Of a DNA stretch of 64,000 nucleotides, positions 46,534 through 56,996 are shown one piece after another. Location: NCBI GenBank assembly GCA_910576325.1, contig CAJTIM010000003.1, positions 1-64,000 of the forward strand, in the 5' to 3' direction. The DNA is from Clostridia bacterium (GTDB lineage: Bacteria; Bacillota; Clostridia; Lachnospirales; Lachnospiraceae). A model generated the notes under the pieces. The model was given only the letters and a program-made list of their open reading frames with translations, was not told the origin of the DNA and did not search any database. Position 1 is the stretch's first letter; the number at the start of each line of letters is the position of its first letter. Made by a program: the position numbers and the translations under genes.

Positions 46534-46616
46534 TTGTGACAGGTATCCCTACGTTGGCATTATCCAAATCAGGTTATCGGTCGAAGGTTATACCTTCCTC
46601 TCAGCCTGTAACACAA
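46534..46616 (-). promoter_or_regulatory. TPP riboswitch (THI element)
   Basis: Minus strand aptamer with the conserved CTGAGA segment and the ACCTGATTTGGATAATGCC block followed by ACGTAGGGA. P1 forms between TTGTGTTACAGG and CCTGTCACAA. It senses thiamine pyrophosphate and controls the thi operon through the terminator downstream. Confidence 0.96.
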
Positions 46617-46643
46617 GCTCCCGTCTGTTAAATTGTCAATTGT

Positions 46644-46672
46644 ATTATAGCTTATCCAAATAGATATTGCAA
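46644..46672 (-). promoter_or_regulatory. sigma-A-type promoter of the thi operon
   Basis: TTGCAA (46672-46667), 17-nt spacer, TATAAT (46649-46644) on the minus strand, about 28 nt before the TPP aptamer. Confidence 0.85.
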
Positions 46673-46822
46673 GTGTCTTTGGAAAATTATGATAAGTTTG
46701 ATTTATATCGACACGAATAATAGTAGTAAGGGCGGCATTAACAGCAGCGGTAGCGGCAAGCAATGCGCCGGTATATACCCGGCGCGTGCTTGTTGGTGGC
46801 TGACCGCCCCCAAACCCCTGTA

Positions 46823-46851
46823 AAACCGGGCGCAAGTGCGCCCGGTTTTTT
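46823..46851. terminator. bidirectional terminator after the relaxase gene
   Basis: AACCGGGCGC and GCGCCCGGTT form a GC-rich stem with an AAGT loop, T-run on the plus side and TTTTA on the minus side. It separates the mobilizable element from the thi promoter. Confidence 0.8.
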
Positions 46852-46897
46852 AAGCCGCCTTCGGCGTCTGCTGTTACCCGCAGGGAGAGAAAAATCT

Positions 46898-48301
46898 TCA
46901 ACGCGCCTCCTGCTGGCGGTCACGATTTTTCTCTTTTTCCGTCACGCCCAAAATCCGCTCCACGTTATTTTTAGCGGTGAGCAGTTCTATCATTTTTGCC
47001 TTTGCCTGCTTGTACTCTGGATACCACTTTTTCTTCTTGGCCTGCAAGGTGGCATACTCCTGTTTCAGCGATTGCATGGACGGCAGTTTCCTCAATCCGA
47101 GAGAATCAAAGTACCGCTTCGCCGCTTGACAACCTTCAATCTCGCTGGTATGCTGTTCATAAAACTTGGCCTGTTTCCTGCCTGTCAGTTTCCGATATTG
47201 GGCGTAAACTTCACGGGTCTTGGAGTACGTTCCGATGTGACGTTGAAGTTCAGAAACGTCTTTCATTCTTTGTTCAGCGGCTTTTATCTGATCGCCCAAA
47301 CTGTTGAATTTCTGTGCCGCCGCATCACAGGCTTTTTCCAATTCCCCCAAGTCGGTCAGATGGTTCTCCTGCAAGTACATAACGGTCTTTGCCATCTCTT
47401 TGAGATTGAAAATCTTTGCCCAATGCTCAAACCCAGGAGAGTTGATTTTCTGCATCCTGGCTTGAATATCAATGAGCATATTCGGCTTGGAGGATGCTGC
47501 CGCTCTTGCTTTGGGAGCGACAATTCGCTTACCGGAAATTCGCTCCATAATCGCCGCTTCGGTGTAATCGTCACCAAGAGAATCGCAGCGGATGAACCGT
47601 TTACCGTTTGGGATTTTGAACGCCAGATGTTTGCCCCGCTTAACCTCCGCTCCCGCCGTTTTCATGGCGGCGAGGAAGCTGTCAAAATCCTTGCAGCCTT
47701 GACCGAGGGCGGTGTCGATCAGACCCTCCAACTTGTCCCGGACGGTAGGCGCTTTGCCCTCGCCCAACCAGGTGCCGTAGCTGCCCCGGCTGGGCTTCGG
47801 CTCTGCAATCACCGACAGCCCATTTTCCAAACATAGCATATCTGAGATTTTGCGAATTGCGAACGAGGACCGCCAGAAGTTTCGGAATTTTCTGGTGCAA
47901 TCCAGAGCAGTGGAATTGAACACGATATGAGAGTGGATATGGTGCTTGTCCACATGGGTACAGACGATGAAAGCGTGTTTGCCCTTAGTCAGCGACATAG
48001 CAAGGTCATAGCCAATCTTATTCGCCAGTTCCGGTGTGATCTCCCCCGGCTTGAAGGACTGCCGCAGATGATAGGCGATCACATCATTGTCCTTCCGTTC
48101 CCTGCCAGTAATGGCGGCGTACTGCCGCTTGGAGAATAGAAACTCCTGGTCAGCGATAGCCGGATTGCACTGATAGGCTGTGACCAAATTGCCGCCGTTG
48201 GTTTTCTCTGGATTCTCCACATAGTCTGTCACCCGGCCCAGAGCCTCCATCACAGTCCGGCCTTTGCCGCTGTGTAAGGGCATCAGTCGTGTTGTTGCCA
48301 T
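46898..48301 (-). CDS. MobA/VirD2-type relaxase
   Basis: A 467-residue conjugative relaxase nicking DNA at oriT. Family signs in the N-terminal 200 residues: AIRKISDMLC region, the three-His metal motif in HVDKHHIHSHIVFNS (about residue 120) and an N-terminal catalytic Tyr candidate in GRVTDYVENPEK. Residues about 260-467 are helical and charged (coiled coil). The ATG at 48301 has AGGAGAGG 8 nt upstream. Forms the mobilization unit with MobC and the small HTH-like protein. Confidence 0.92.
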   Translation of the reverse strand: MATTRLMPLHSGKGRTVMEALGRVTDYVENPEKTNGGNLVTAYQCNPAIADQEFLFSKRQYAAITGRERKDNDVIAYHLRQSFKPGEITPELANKIGYDLAMSLTKGKHAFIVCTHVDKHHIHSHIVFNSTALDCTRKFRNFWRSSFAIRKISDMLCLENGLSVIAEPKPSRGSYGTWLGEGKAPTVRDKLEGLIDTALGQGCKDFDSFLAAMKTAGAEVKRGKHLAFKIPNGKRFIRCDSLGDDYTEAAIMERISGKRIVAPKARAAASSKPNMLIDIQARMQKINSPGFEHWAKIFNLKEMAKTVMYLQENHLTDLGELEKACDAAAQKFNSLGDQIKAAEQRMKDVSELQRHIGTYSKTREVYAQYRKLTGRKQAKFYEQHTSEIEGCQAAKRYFDSLGLRKLPSMQSLKQEYATLQAKKKKWYPEYKQAKAKMIELLTAKNNVERILGVTEKEKNRDRQQEAR

Positions 48302-48363
48302 TTTCAAAACCTCTCCTCAAATGAAAAGTGGTGAGCCGCGAAATGCGGCCCACCACCAGACTG

Positions 48364-48699
48364 TTATTTGATTTTCGATAGCTGTTCCAAAATGTTCCCG
48401 AACAGTCCTTCGACCGCCCCCAGCTTTGCGGTGATTTCGTCCACTTCATCAGGGCAGACCCCACCGCCGGAATTGACCCGGCGGGCGATCTGATTCACAT
48501 TATTGGAGGTATAGCGCAGGAGCTTGGCGCACTCGTCCAACTCCTTGATTTGCAGTTGGACAATGTAGCCGTCAATGCACATCTTCCGAATATAGGCGCT
48601 CATGTTGCGGACACCAACCAGCGCCATCTTCTGCTCAATCAGCGCCCGTTCCTCGTCCGTGACTTTGAAATAAATCCCGCTGGTCTTTTCCTTTGCCAT
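48364..48699 (-). CDS. mobC: MobC-family relaxosome protein
   Basis: A 111-residue accessory protein with a ribbon-helix-helix-like N-terminus (GIYFKVTDEERALIEQKMALVGVRNMSAYIRKM) and the MobC signature LLRYTSNNVNQIARRVN. It should bind near oriT and help the relaxase. ATG 48699 has GGAGG 4 nt before it. 62 nt upstream of the relaxase. Confidence 0.9.
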   Translation of the reverse strand: MAKEKTSGIYFKVTDEERALIEQKMALVGVRNMSAYIRKMCIDGYIVQLQIKELDECAKLLRYTSNNVNQIARRVNSGGGVCPDEVDEITAKLGAVEGLFGNILEQLSKIK

Positions 48700-48700
48700 C

Positions 48701-48910
48701 TTACCTCCGTTTCTGCCATACGAGGTCATAGCCCAGCGCATCGGCCAGTTCCACCGCCTCTTTATAGCGCAGGGATTCCCGGCGCAGTTTGTCGGAGAGA
48801 TTGGGGACGCTGGAACTCCACCCGTATTGCTCCGCCAGCTTTTCCACCAGCTCGCTCATGGTGAAGCCCTCCCGGACAATGTAGGCTTTGATTTCATTCC
48901 TGATATTCAT
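48701..48910 (-). CDS. small HTH-like regulator of the mobilization genes
   Basis: A 69-residue basic protein beginning MNIRNEIKAYIVREGFTM with a SELVEKLAEQYGWSSS helix-turn-helix-like segment and a basic end (LVWQKRR). ATG 48910 has GGAG 8 nt upstream. Directly adjacent to mobC (1-nt gap), so probably part of the same transcript. Likely a DNA-binding regulator; inference from size and pattern. Confidence 0.65.
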   Translation of the reverse strand: MNIRNEIKAYIVREGFTMSELVEKLAEQYGWSSSVPNLSDKLRRESLRYKEAVELADALGYDLVWQKRR

Positions 48911-48962
48911 AATCGTATCTCCTTCGATAATCGTATTCGCCATCCGGCGTAGAATTTGAAAA

Positions 48963-49012
48963 CGCTCCCAGCGGCCTGGGCAAGCTGTTCACAATGCCCA
49001 GGTCACAGGAGC
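48963..49012. other. nested palindrome, candidate oriT or operator
   Basis: Outer arms CGCTCC (48963-48968) / GGAGCG (49007-49012) and inner perfect arms CCTGGGCA (48975-48982) / TGCCCAGG (48995-49002). It lies in a 312-nt non-coding gap upstream of the mob genes, the usual place for oriT. No T-run, so not a terminator. Confidence 0.45.
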
Positions 49013-49173
49013 GCACATCGGATTTCAGCGTTCAGCGTGAAGCCATGCGAAACCGTGAAAACCAGCAGAGGACAACGTACCGTGTTCGCTGTCCAGCGTT
49101 GCGTGTTTCCATGAAAAATCGCAATTCTGACGCTGTTTTGTTCGCTGATTTCACATGGATTGAAATTTAGGAC

Positions 49174-49208
49174 ACAAAAAGGGCAGTCTGCTTGACGCAA
49201 ACCGCCCT
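49174..49208 (-). terminator. terminator after the serine recombinase
   Basis: AGGGCGGTTTGC and GCAGACTGCCCT (10 of 12 pairs) with a 5-nt loop are followed by TTTTTG on the minus strand. Confidence 0.75.
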
Positions 49209-49222
49209 CTGGCATGACATAT

Positions 49223-51234
<2,012 letters not shown>

Positions 51235-51507
51235 ATTGGCCTTCCTTTCTTGCGGTAGGACGCAACCCGTAGTATGATGGTGGCAGACGTTCCAGGCAAA
51301 CAGAAAGCCAGCCCCCGGCTGCGTAATGTCGTTTGCAGTCGAAAGCTGGCTTGAGTGCCTATGTACTTTTGTCGTGAAAGGACGTTAGTTTTCACAGCAT
51401 CCAAATCATCCTCTCACTTATAGGAGAAAAACCGGGGGTATGGCGGAACCATTTTCAAAAAGGTTTAGAAAATTTCTTGGAGCGGCCCGGTTTGTTCGCC
51501 CATCTCT

Positions 51508-51537
51508 ATTATACGGTCAAATTGGCCATGACCGCAA
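51508..51537 (-). promoter_or_regulatory. possible promoter of the tnpW-recombinase operon
   Basis: TTGCGG (51537-51532), 18-nt spacer, TATAAT (51513-51508) on the minus strand. The leader of about 270 nt contains AAGCCAGC / GCTGGCTT arms (51305-51352) followed by TCTGTTT, a possible attenuator. Confidence 0.45.
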
Positions 51538-51777
51538 AAATATGGCGATAATGCAAGATTAGGCCGTTCTGTTCTGAAAAATTGCAAAAATGCAAGATGA
51601 AATCAGAAGTGCAGAATGCACACTTGATTTTGGTGTAACGTGACCGACATTTTGTCGCTCACGTTTCTGACAAGCGAATACCATCGTTCTCCCAAGTATA
51701 TTATGGGCGAAATCTAAAAAAACAGGCTAATGGCATGACAGTCCCATTTCAAAAAACATGACACCGCCCCCGGATAT

Positions 51778-51806
51778 ACTTCGAGCGACAATTTGTCGCT
51801 CGAAGT
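51778..51806. other. perfect palindrome with 13-bp arms
   Basis: ACTTCGAGCGACA, a 3-bp centre ATT, and TGTCGCTCGAAGT. A half-like sequence TTTTGTCGCTCACGTTTC is at 51650-51667. No T-run, no gene inside. Could be a recombinase or regulator site. Confidence 0.7.
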
Positions 51807-51944
51807 TGTGCGGATATTGGTATCACCCCCTCCCATAGCACCGTCATTCACCACAAACGAGCAAGCCGCTATGTTGTATTAGGCGAAATCTCACATTCAC
51901 CCTTTACAACATACATCTTTATAAGGATAATTCTTTTAAAAGCA

Positions 51945-51993
51945 TTGTCCCTTCAAATCATATATTATATAATAATAGTGTTTTTAACACTAT
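51945..51993 (+). promoter_or_regulatory. promoter with operator-like palindrome
   Basis: TTGTCC (51945-51950), 17-nt spacer, TATAAT (51968-51973), then ATAGTGTT-TTT-AACACTAT (51975-51993), an 8-bp inverted repeat over the expected start site. A repressor could bind there. Confidence 0.6.
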
Positions 51994-52017
51994 AACAAGA
52001 CGAAAGGCTGTTACCAA

Positions 52018-52623
52018 ATGGCACCTGCTATTCAAGTCAAAAAAGCTGTTATCCTTGCCAGCGGTTATGGAAACCGGATGCGGAAAACATCTCCTTTTCC
52101 TTCCAAACCAATGACGCCCATTCATAAAAAACCGCTCATTTCGTACATTATAGATCTGCTGATATCCGGAGGAATCGAGAAAATCTATATTGTTTACCAT
52201 GCCGTAACTGCAGACGTTTTAAAGCTTCTTGAATACTCCGACAGCTATGGAAATTATCTTGAATTTATTGAAGAAGATGTCCAAAGAGGAACACTGCTGA
52301 CTTTTTCGCGGGTGAAAAACATTCTTACACCGCCCTTTTTAATGGTTTTTGAAGATCTGATTGCAGACAAACACGATTTTATTCACATGCTGAATCTGGG
52401 CAAGAAGCATATTGCAGGCGAGACCGATTTAGTTATCCAAACAGTGCGCTCACCGTCGATTCTTTCTGAAAAAGCTTTCCTCACTGAGCGCGGGCGAATT
52501 GTTGGATATCAAAAAAACGGCATCCTTGAACAAGCCGCCTGTACACAGGAAAAAAAGTACGGCGGAATGGTCTATCTTTGGCTCAGCAATCCATTTTCAC
52601 TTATTGACAAGCATCTTACGTGA
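52018..52623 (+). pseudogene. 3'-truncated sugar-phosphate nucleotidyltransferase-like gene
   Basis: 201 codons encoding the N-terminal and central part of an NTP_transferase (MobA/RfbA-like) protein: KAVILASGYGNRMRKTSPFPSKPMTPIHKKPL is the nucleotide-binding motif, with VFEDLIAD as the metal-site strand. The reading ends abruptly in AbiH-derived sequence at about 52615, so the last part is missing or replaced. Start ATG 52018 follows a good promoter. It could still make a protein, but probably not a complete enzyme. Confidence 0.6.
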
Positions 52624-53056
52624 TAACACTATGGTATTGGGTGTCAACGACGAAAATCAAATCGCAAATGCGGACTTCAGAGAGCCTGACTCGAAAGAAC
52701 GCCTGATTAAAAGCGATATCAATGAAAGCTATGGGAATACCCGAAAACAGGATGCACAGGCTGTCATTGAAAACAGCAGCATTATCTGTATATTTGGCAT
52801 GTCGCTTGGAGAAACGGATCAAATATGGTGGCAGAGCATTGCGAATTGGCTTCGGCAGGATCTTTCCCGGGAACTGGTTATTTTTTCAAAAAAAGATAGG
52901 GAATTTTTAGTCAAAAAGCATACCTTGCAGCAGGAACGGAATATCCGCAATAAATTTTTTGATAACGGAAATATACCGGTTGATGTACGCAGACAAATAG
53001 AAAAGCAGATTCATGTAGTGATCAATGCAGATTTGTTTCATATCAGGTTAGTGTAA
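52617..53056 (+). pseudogene. C-terminal fragment of an AbiH-like abortive infection gene
   Basis: About 146 codons corresponding to the end of AbiH-family phage-defence proteins: DNTMVLGVNDENQIAN, SSIICIFGMSLGETDQIWW and IHVVINADLFHIRLV. The N-terminal more than half is absent and the frame continues upstream only into nucleotidyltransferase DNA in the wrong frame. No start or Shine-Dalgarno of its own. A deletion remnant. Confidence 0.7.
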
Positions 53057-53140
53057 TAGTACGAAGAAATCTTTGCTGGTATGAAATCATTTAAAAATAT
53101 CAATACCCTGCCTTTAATCCTGATGCTTTTATTATATCAA

Positions 53141-53185
53141 AAAAGAGCCGAAAGCCCCGCTTAATTGCGAGCCTCCGGCTCTTTT
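53141..53185. terminator. bidirectional terminator between AbiH remnant and sigE
   Basis: AAAAGAGCCG and CGGCTCTTTT form the base of a long stem with G/C-rich inner pairs; T-runs follow on both strands. Confidence 0.85.
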
Positions 53186-53248
53186 AATATAATACAATTA
53201 GTAATTCAGTCTGTAATCAGAACAACATTCTAATTTCCCCATCCCCTA

Positions 53249-53989
53249 CTACTCATATTTTAAAATCTCTTTTTTCAGCCTCCGTATAATCTTTTTCTCC
53301 AGCCTGGATATATAAGACTGAGAGATTCCCAAAAGATCCGCCACCTCCTTCTGCGTCATCTCCTGCCCCATAGGATTTTTCAGGCCAAAGCGCAGCTCCA
53401 CAATGGTCCGTTCCCGATCCGAAAGCTTCTGGATTGCCTTATCAAGAAGCTTCCGCTCCATCTCATTCTCGATATCCCGGTAAATCACATCCTCGTCCGT
53501 GCCCAGAATATCCGACAAAAGCAGCTCATTCCCGTCCCAGTCCACATTCAGCGGTTCATCAATCGACACCTCCATCCGCGTCTTATTATTCCGGCGCAGA
53601 TACATAAGAATCTCATTTTCAATACACCGGGAGGCGTACGTTGCCAGTTTAATATTCTTGCCGCTGTTAAAGGTATTGATTGCCTTAATCAAGCCAATGG
53701 TTCCAATGGAGATCAAGTCCTCCACCCCCACGCCCGTATTGTCAAATTTCTTAGCTATGTATACAACCAGACGCAGATTATGTTCAATCAAAAGCGAACG
53801 GGCCGCGCCGCCCTCTTCTGTTCCAAGCTCCTGAATAGCTCTGGCCTCAGCCTCAGCCTCCAGAGGCGCCGGCAGAACTTCCGCGCCTCCGATATAATGA
53901 ACGTCGTTTTGTTTTCCCATAAAGAGCGTGGGAAAATTCGGCACTAACTTCAACTGCACCTGGTTTGGAATTGCCACTTTAATCAGCAT
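53249..53989 (-). CDS. sigE: sporulation sigma factor sigma-E
   Basis: A 246-residue mother-cell sigma factor made as a pro-protein. The N-terminal about 30 residues are the pro-sequence, then [13 protein letters not shown], region 2 ([51 protein letters not shown]), [16 protein letters not shown] and region 4 ([24 protein letters not shown]). The processing peptidase gene spoIIGA is 46 nt upstream. Unlike in many relatives, sigG does not follow. Confidence 0.97.
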   Translation of the reverse strand: MLIKVAIPNQVQLKLVPNFPTLFMGKQNDVHYIGGAEVLPAPLEAEAEARAIQELGTEEGGAARSLLIEHNLRLVVYIAKKFDNTGVGVEDLISIGTIGLIKAINTFNSGKNIKLATYASRCIENEILMYLRRNNKTRMEVSIDEPLNVDWDGNELLLSDILGTDEDVIYRDIENEMERKLLDKAIQKLSDRERTIVELRFGLKNPMGQEMTQKEVADLLGISQSYISRLEKKIIRRLKKEILKYE

Positions 53990-54035
53990 AACGATTTGTT
54001 TCCTCCTCCAATTGTTCTTGTCTTCGGATGCCCTG

Positions 54036-54827
54036 TTATTCCAGGAGATCCGGATGTAATATCATGTCATACTCCTTTTGGGAAGAAAGTGGTTCTTTTG
54101 TAACTCCAAGGAGCGGCCGTTCCACCCGCTTTTCCCGGCCCTTCCCTTTGCGGATACACAGATAGTCCGCATAAAAGGCCGGCATAAGGCCGCTTGGCTC
54201 TCCGATACTGTGAAAAGGAATCATCTGATACAATGGCTCTTCACCGCTGCAAAGCTCCTGCCTTTTGTGTTCCGTAAGAATACTTACCGGTCTTTGGAAA
54301 ATGGGATCTCTCAATTGATTTCCCGTGTCCAGCAGGCCCTTCACCTCAATGGTTCTTCCATGAAAGCCCACCACCGTCTCGAATACATTTCCCACGCGTG
54401 CCCGTAACTCCATCAGCCATTTCATGCTGGCCGAAAGAATCCAATAGCTTATAAGTGTAAAGCCTGCAAAGGAATAGACAGGAAAACGCAGCCTTCCTCT
54501 CACCCACTGGAAAATGCCTCCCAGCAGAAAACTGCTTATGTACAAAAGGACAACAGCCTTTATGCATCCGCGCCAATCTCGAATACCAAGCCCGATACTA
54601 ACCATAACTGTGCTGAATATAATATAGATGAGCAGCCGGCCGATCCATGTGCTTTCTATGGAAAAGAGATATACACCGCAGACCCCCAAGCTTCCTACTG
54701 CCGCTCCCGCCAGCCTGCGCAGACGCCCGGCCTGACACTTCAAGCTTCCCTTCAAAATGGTCAAAAGCAGGTAATCCGCCAGAAGATTCTGAAGGAACAG
54801 CACATCCAAATACAATTCATAGTACAC
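54036..54827 (-). CDS. spoIIGA: sigma-E processing peptidase SpoIIGA
   Basis: A 263-residue membrane aspartic protease cleaving pro-sigma-E. Residues 1-150 hold five membrane helices ([20 protein letters not shown] at the start); the C-terminal protease domain carries the catalytic [11 protein letters not shown] (DTG) at about residue 175. It should dimerise and respond to the forespore signal SpoIIR. Transcribed before sigE from a Spo0A-type promoter. Confidence 0.95.
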   Translation of the reverse strand: MYYELYLDVLFLQNLLADYLLLTILKGSLKCQAGRLRRLAGAAVGSLGVCGVYLFSIESTWIGRLLIYIIFSTVMVSIGLGIRDWRGCIKAVVLLYISSFLLGGIFQWVRGRLRFPVYSFAGFTLISYWILSASMKWLMELRARVGNVFETVVGFHGRTIEVKGLLDTGNQLRDPIFQRPVSILTEHKRQELCSGEEPLYQMIPFHSIGEPSGLMPAFYADYLCIRKGKGREKRVERPLLGVTKEPLSSQKEYDMILHPDLLE

Positions 54828-54850
54828 AGTCCACCTTCTTTCTGTCCCTT

Positions 54851-54928
54851 ATTATAGGGAAGAGCTTTTGCGAAATATGTCAAAGCAGGACAGATACCCG
54901 CTTGTTTTATTCTTGTTTTTTCGACAAA
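54851..54928 (-). promoter_or_regulatory. spoIIG promoter with wide spacer and Spo0A box
   Basis: TTGACA (54883-54878), a 21-nt spacer and TATAAT (54856-54851) on the minus strand; TTTGTCGAA (54928-54920) is a consensus Spo0A box about 80 nt before the expected start. In B. subtilis spoIIG the spacer is likewise abnormally long (22 bp) and Spo0A activates it. Confidence 0.75.
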
Positions 54929-55016
54929 AAAAGAAGACGCCGCAAAAGTCTGATGACTGATTCTGCGGCGCCCTGTCAAAAAAAGAACCGAAAATCCATT
55001 CTGGGATCTTCGGTTC
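54925..55016 (-). terminator. tandem terminators after ftsZ
   Basis: First hairpin GAACCGAAGATCC / GGATTTTCGGTTC with TTTTTTT (54977-55016); second CGCCGCAGAA / TTTTGCGGCG followed by CTTCTTTTTTT (54926-54970). They insulate spoIIGA from ftsZ transcription; the tail of the second overlaps the Spo0A box. Confidence 0.85.
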
Positions 55017-55039
55017 TTTCAACCTTTTCTTATACTCAA

Positions 55040-56206
55040 TTACTTATTTTTCTGCAAAAACTCCGGAATCTTAATCTCCGCCTCGGGAATCCGGCTTTCC
55101 GGACGCTTCGGCATGTTCAGTCCCGGCAGCGGCTTGAAGGCCGGCTGCTCTGTGCGCCCTCCTGCCTGTCCGCCCACATTCCCCTCAAAGCTTTGCTTTG
55201 CTACGGAGCTCGGCATCTTACTGAAACTGCTCTTAGGAAGCACCTTATTAGGACTCTTCTCGTCCAGTCCGGTGGCAATCACGGTGATGGTAGCCTCGTC
55301 GGTGTATGTATCATCATACATGGCACCGAAAATAATATTGGCTTCATCGCCGGCCATATCCTGCACATAGCTTGCCGCGTCGTTGGCATCCATCAGAGAA
55401 ATATCGCCGGAAATATTGATAATCACATGGGAGGCCCCCACAATGGTCGTCTCCAGAAGCGGACTTGCCACTGCCTGCTTCACCGCATCCAGAGCCTTCT
55501 CGTCGCCCTTGCCAGCCCCGATTCCGATGTGTGCAATCCCCTTGTCCGTCATAACCGTCTGCACATCCGCAAAATCCAAATTAATCAATGCAGGGAGATT
55601 GATCAGATCCGTAATGCCCTGTACCGCCTGCTGCAGTACCTCGTCCGCTTTCTTCAGGGCATCCGGCATGCTTGTCCGCCGATCCACAATCTCAAGAAGC
55701 TTATCATTTGGAATCACAATCAGGGTATCCACACTGTCCTTCAGCTTCTGGATCCCCGATACCGCATTGTTCATGCGGGTCTTTGCTTCAAATTTAAAGG
55801 GCTTCGTTACAACACCGACGGTCAGGATTCCCATATCCTTGGCAAGCTTGGCCACCACCGGAGCGCCGCCGGTTCCTGTACCGCCGCCCATGCCGCAGGT
55901 GACAAATACCATATCCGCACCCTGAATGGCTTCCTTGATATCCTCAATGCTCTCCTCCGCAGCCTTTTCTCCAACCTCAGGCTTCGCTCCCGCACCGAGA
56001 CCTTTGGTAAGCTTCTCGCCTATCTGAATGCTCCGCTCGGCCTTGCACAGCTGCAGCGCCTGCCGGTCCGTATTAATCCCTATAAACTCCACTCCGCCAA
56101 TCTGCTCATCTATCATTCGGTTCACAGCATTATTCCCGGCACCGCCAACACCAATCACAATAATTCTGGCCGCTGCCTCCGTATCATTCATCATAATCTC
56201 AAGCAA
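55040..56206 (-). CDS. ftsZ: cell division GTPase FtsZ
   Basis: A 388-residue tubulin-like GTPase forming the division ring. Motifs: [25 protein letters not shown], the tubulin signature [17 protein letters not shown]7-loop region [11 protein letters not shown], and a C-terminal tail ending IPEFLQKNK (ZipA/FtsA-binding-type peptide). The start is TTG 56206 with AAGGAGGG 7 nt upstream, giving [11 protein letters not shown] as in relatives. ftsA is not next to it; ftsQ lies 7 kb upstream beyond the inserted cassette. Confidence 0.96.
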   Translation of the reverse strand: MLEIMMNDTEAAARIIVIGVGGAGNNAVNRMIDEQIGGVEFIGINTDRQALQLCKAERSIQIGEKLTKGLGAGAKPEVGEKAAEESIEDIKEAIQGADMVFVTCGMGGGTGTGGAPVVAKLAKDMGILTVGVVTKPFKFEAKTRMNNAVSGIQKLKDSVDTLIVIPNDKLLEIVDRRTSMPDALKKADEVLQQAVQGITDLINLPALINLDFADVQTVMTDKGIAHIGIGAGKGDEKALDAVKQAVASPLLETTIVGASHVIINISGDISLMDANDAASYVQDMAGDEANIIFGAMYDDTYTDEATITVIATGLDEKSPNKVLPKSSFSKMPSSVAKQSFEGNVGGQAGGRTEQPAFKPLPGLNMPKRPESRIPEAEIKIPEFLQKNK

Positions 56207-56314
56207 AATTTTGCCCTCCTTAACCAATACTATTCCCAAACCAATCTATTTTTATCAATCCGGATGTTTTATCTTACGAAATTATATAAAAAAATATAAA
56301 ATCTCATAATGTCT

Positions 56315-56343
56315 ATGATAACTTTTTTTACCAAATTAATCAA
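56315..56343 (-). promoter_or_regulatory. sigma-A-type promoter of ftsZ
   Basis: TTGATT (56343-56338), 17-nt spacer, TATCAT (56320-56315) on the minus strand in a very AT-rich 300-nt region that has no gene. Confidence 0.65.
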
Positions 56344-56456
56344 CCCATATTTATAAGATTTCCAAAAAAATTATTAACTATACAGGTATACGGCCAAATA
56401 TAAAAACAGAGCATGCCAGTTTACCTGTTAAGCAATGTCATAAATTTAAGGCTCCA

Positions 56457-56501
56457 CAAAAAAATACCTGCCAGTTTCATTAAAAGGCAAGTATCTTTTT
56501 G
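56457..56501 (-). terminator. terminator at the end of the RiPP cassette
   Basis: GATACTTGCC and GGCAGGTATT pair (one G-U) over a 13-nt loop and are followed by TTTTTTTG on the minus strand, 40 nt past the last cassette gene. Confidence 0.8.
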
Positions 56502-56539
56502 AAATAAGTTATCAATTATATCTTTTGTTCCTCCTGCTC

Positions 56540-56938
56540 CTATTTCAGCTTGTTCATTTTATTTTGAGCCAAGATCGTTTTCACGAGCTGATAAATAAAA
56601 GCCGGAATTCCAACGAGAATCGAAAGCAACAGTTTAATTGCTCCGTATATAAACCAAAACCAAAATGTCCCGAAAATAGAAAGAGGAAAGAACGACTGTA
56701 AATATGTAAGAAATTTCCATCCAAATGGAATACAGAACGTAGTGAAGAAAAGCCCTACGCCTTCACCGAAACTGGCTATGGAATTATCCTTAGCCGAATA
56801 CCATATAAAAAAGATACCGACGAAAATACCCATAACAGCAGTTATTATGAATTCGCTGAGAGTATCAACCAGAGCGTCCTTGTATTTCTGCTTCCGTTGA
56901 TCTTCCTCGTTTTTGGCTTCCTGCTGCCGGTCCCGCAA
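56540..56938 (-). CDS. small membrane protein at the end of the RiPP cassette (start unclear)
   Basis: At least 132 residues: a charged N-terminus (EEDQRKQKYKDALVD) and three membrane segments (FIITAVMGIFVGIFFIWY, GVGLFFTTFCIPFGWKFL, GTFWFWFIYGAIKLLLSILVG). The only standard start is a TTG at 56938, without a good Shine-Dalgarno. Upstream codons are open back to 56999 and encode ECSYKFEHDKELCDTCAAQV, a Cys-rich zinc-ribbon-like stretch lacking any ATG/GTG/TTG, so the real N-terminus may be longer or the gene damaged. Unknown function; perhaps immunity or export. Confidence 0.6.
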   Translation of the reverse strand: MRDRQQEAKNEEDQRKQKYKDALVDTLSEFIITAVMGIFVGIFFIWYSAKDNSIASFGEGVGLFFTTFCIPFGWKFLTYLQSFFPLSIFGTFWFWFIYGAIKLLLSILVGIPAFIYQLVKTILAQNKMNKLK

Positions 56939-56996
56939 AACCTGGGCAGCACAGGTATCGCACAGCTCTTTATCATGCTCAAATTTATAGGAACAC

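Larger units (their letters stand above)
51235..52017. other. 783-bp non-coding stretch at the element boundary
   Basis: Apart from the candidate recombinase promoter/leader, a 29-nt perfect palindrome at 51778-51806 and the nucleotidyltransferase promoter, I see no gene. TATTATGGGCGAAATCT (51700-51716) and TATTAGGCGAAATCT (near 51877) form an imperfect direct repeat. The end of the mobilizable element should lie here, but I could not identify the attachment site. Confidence 0.6.
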
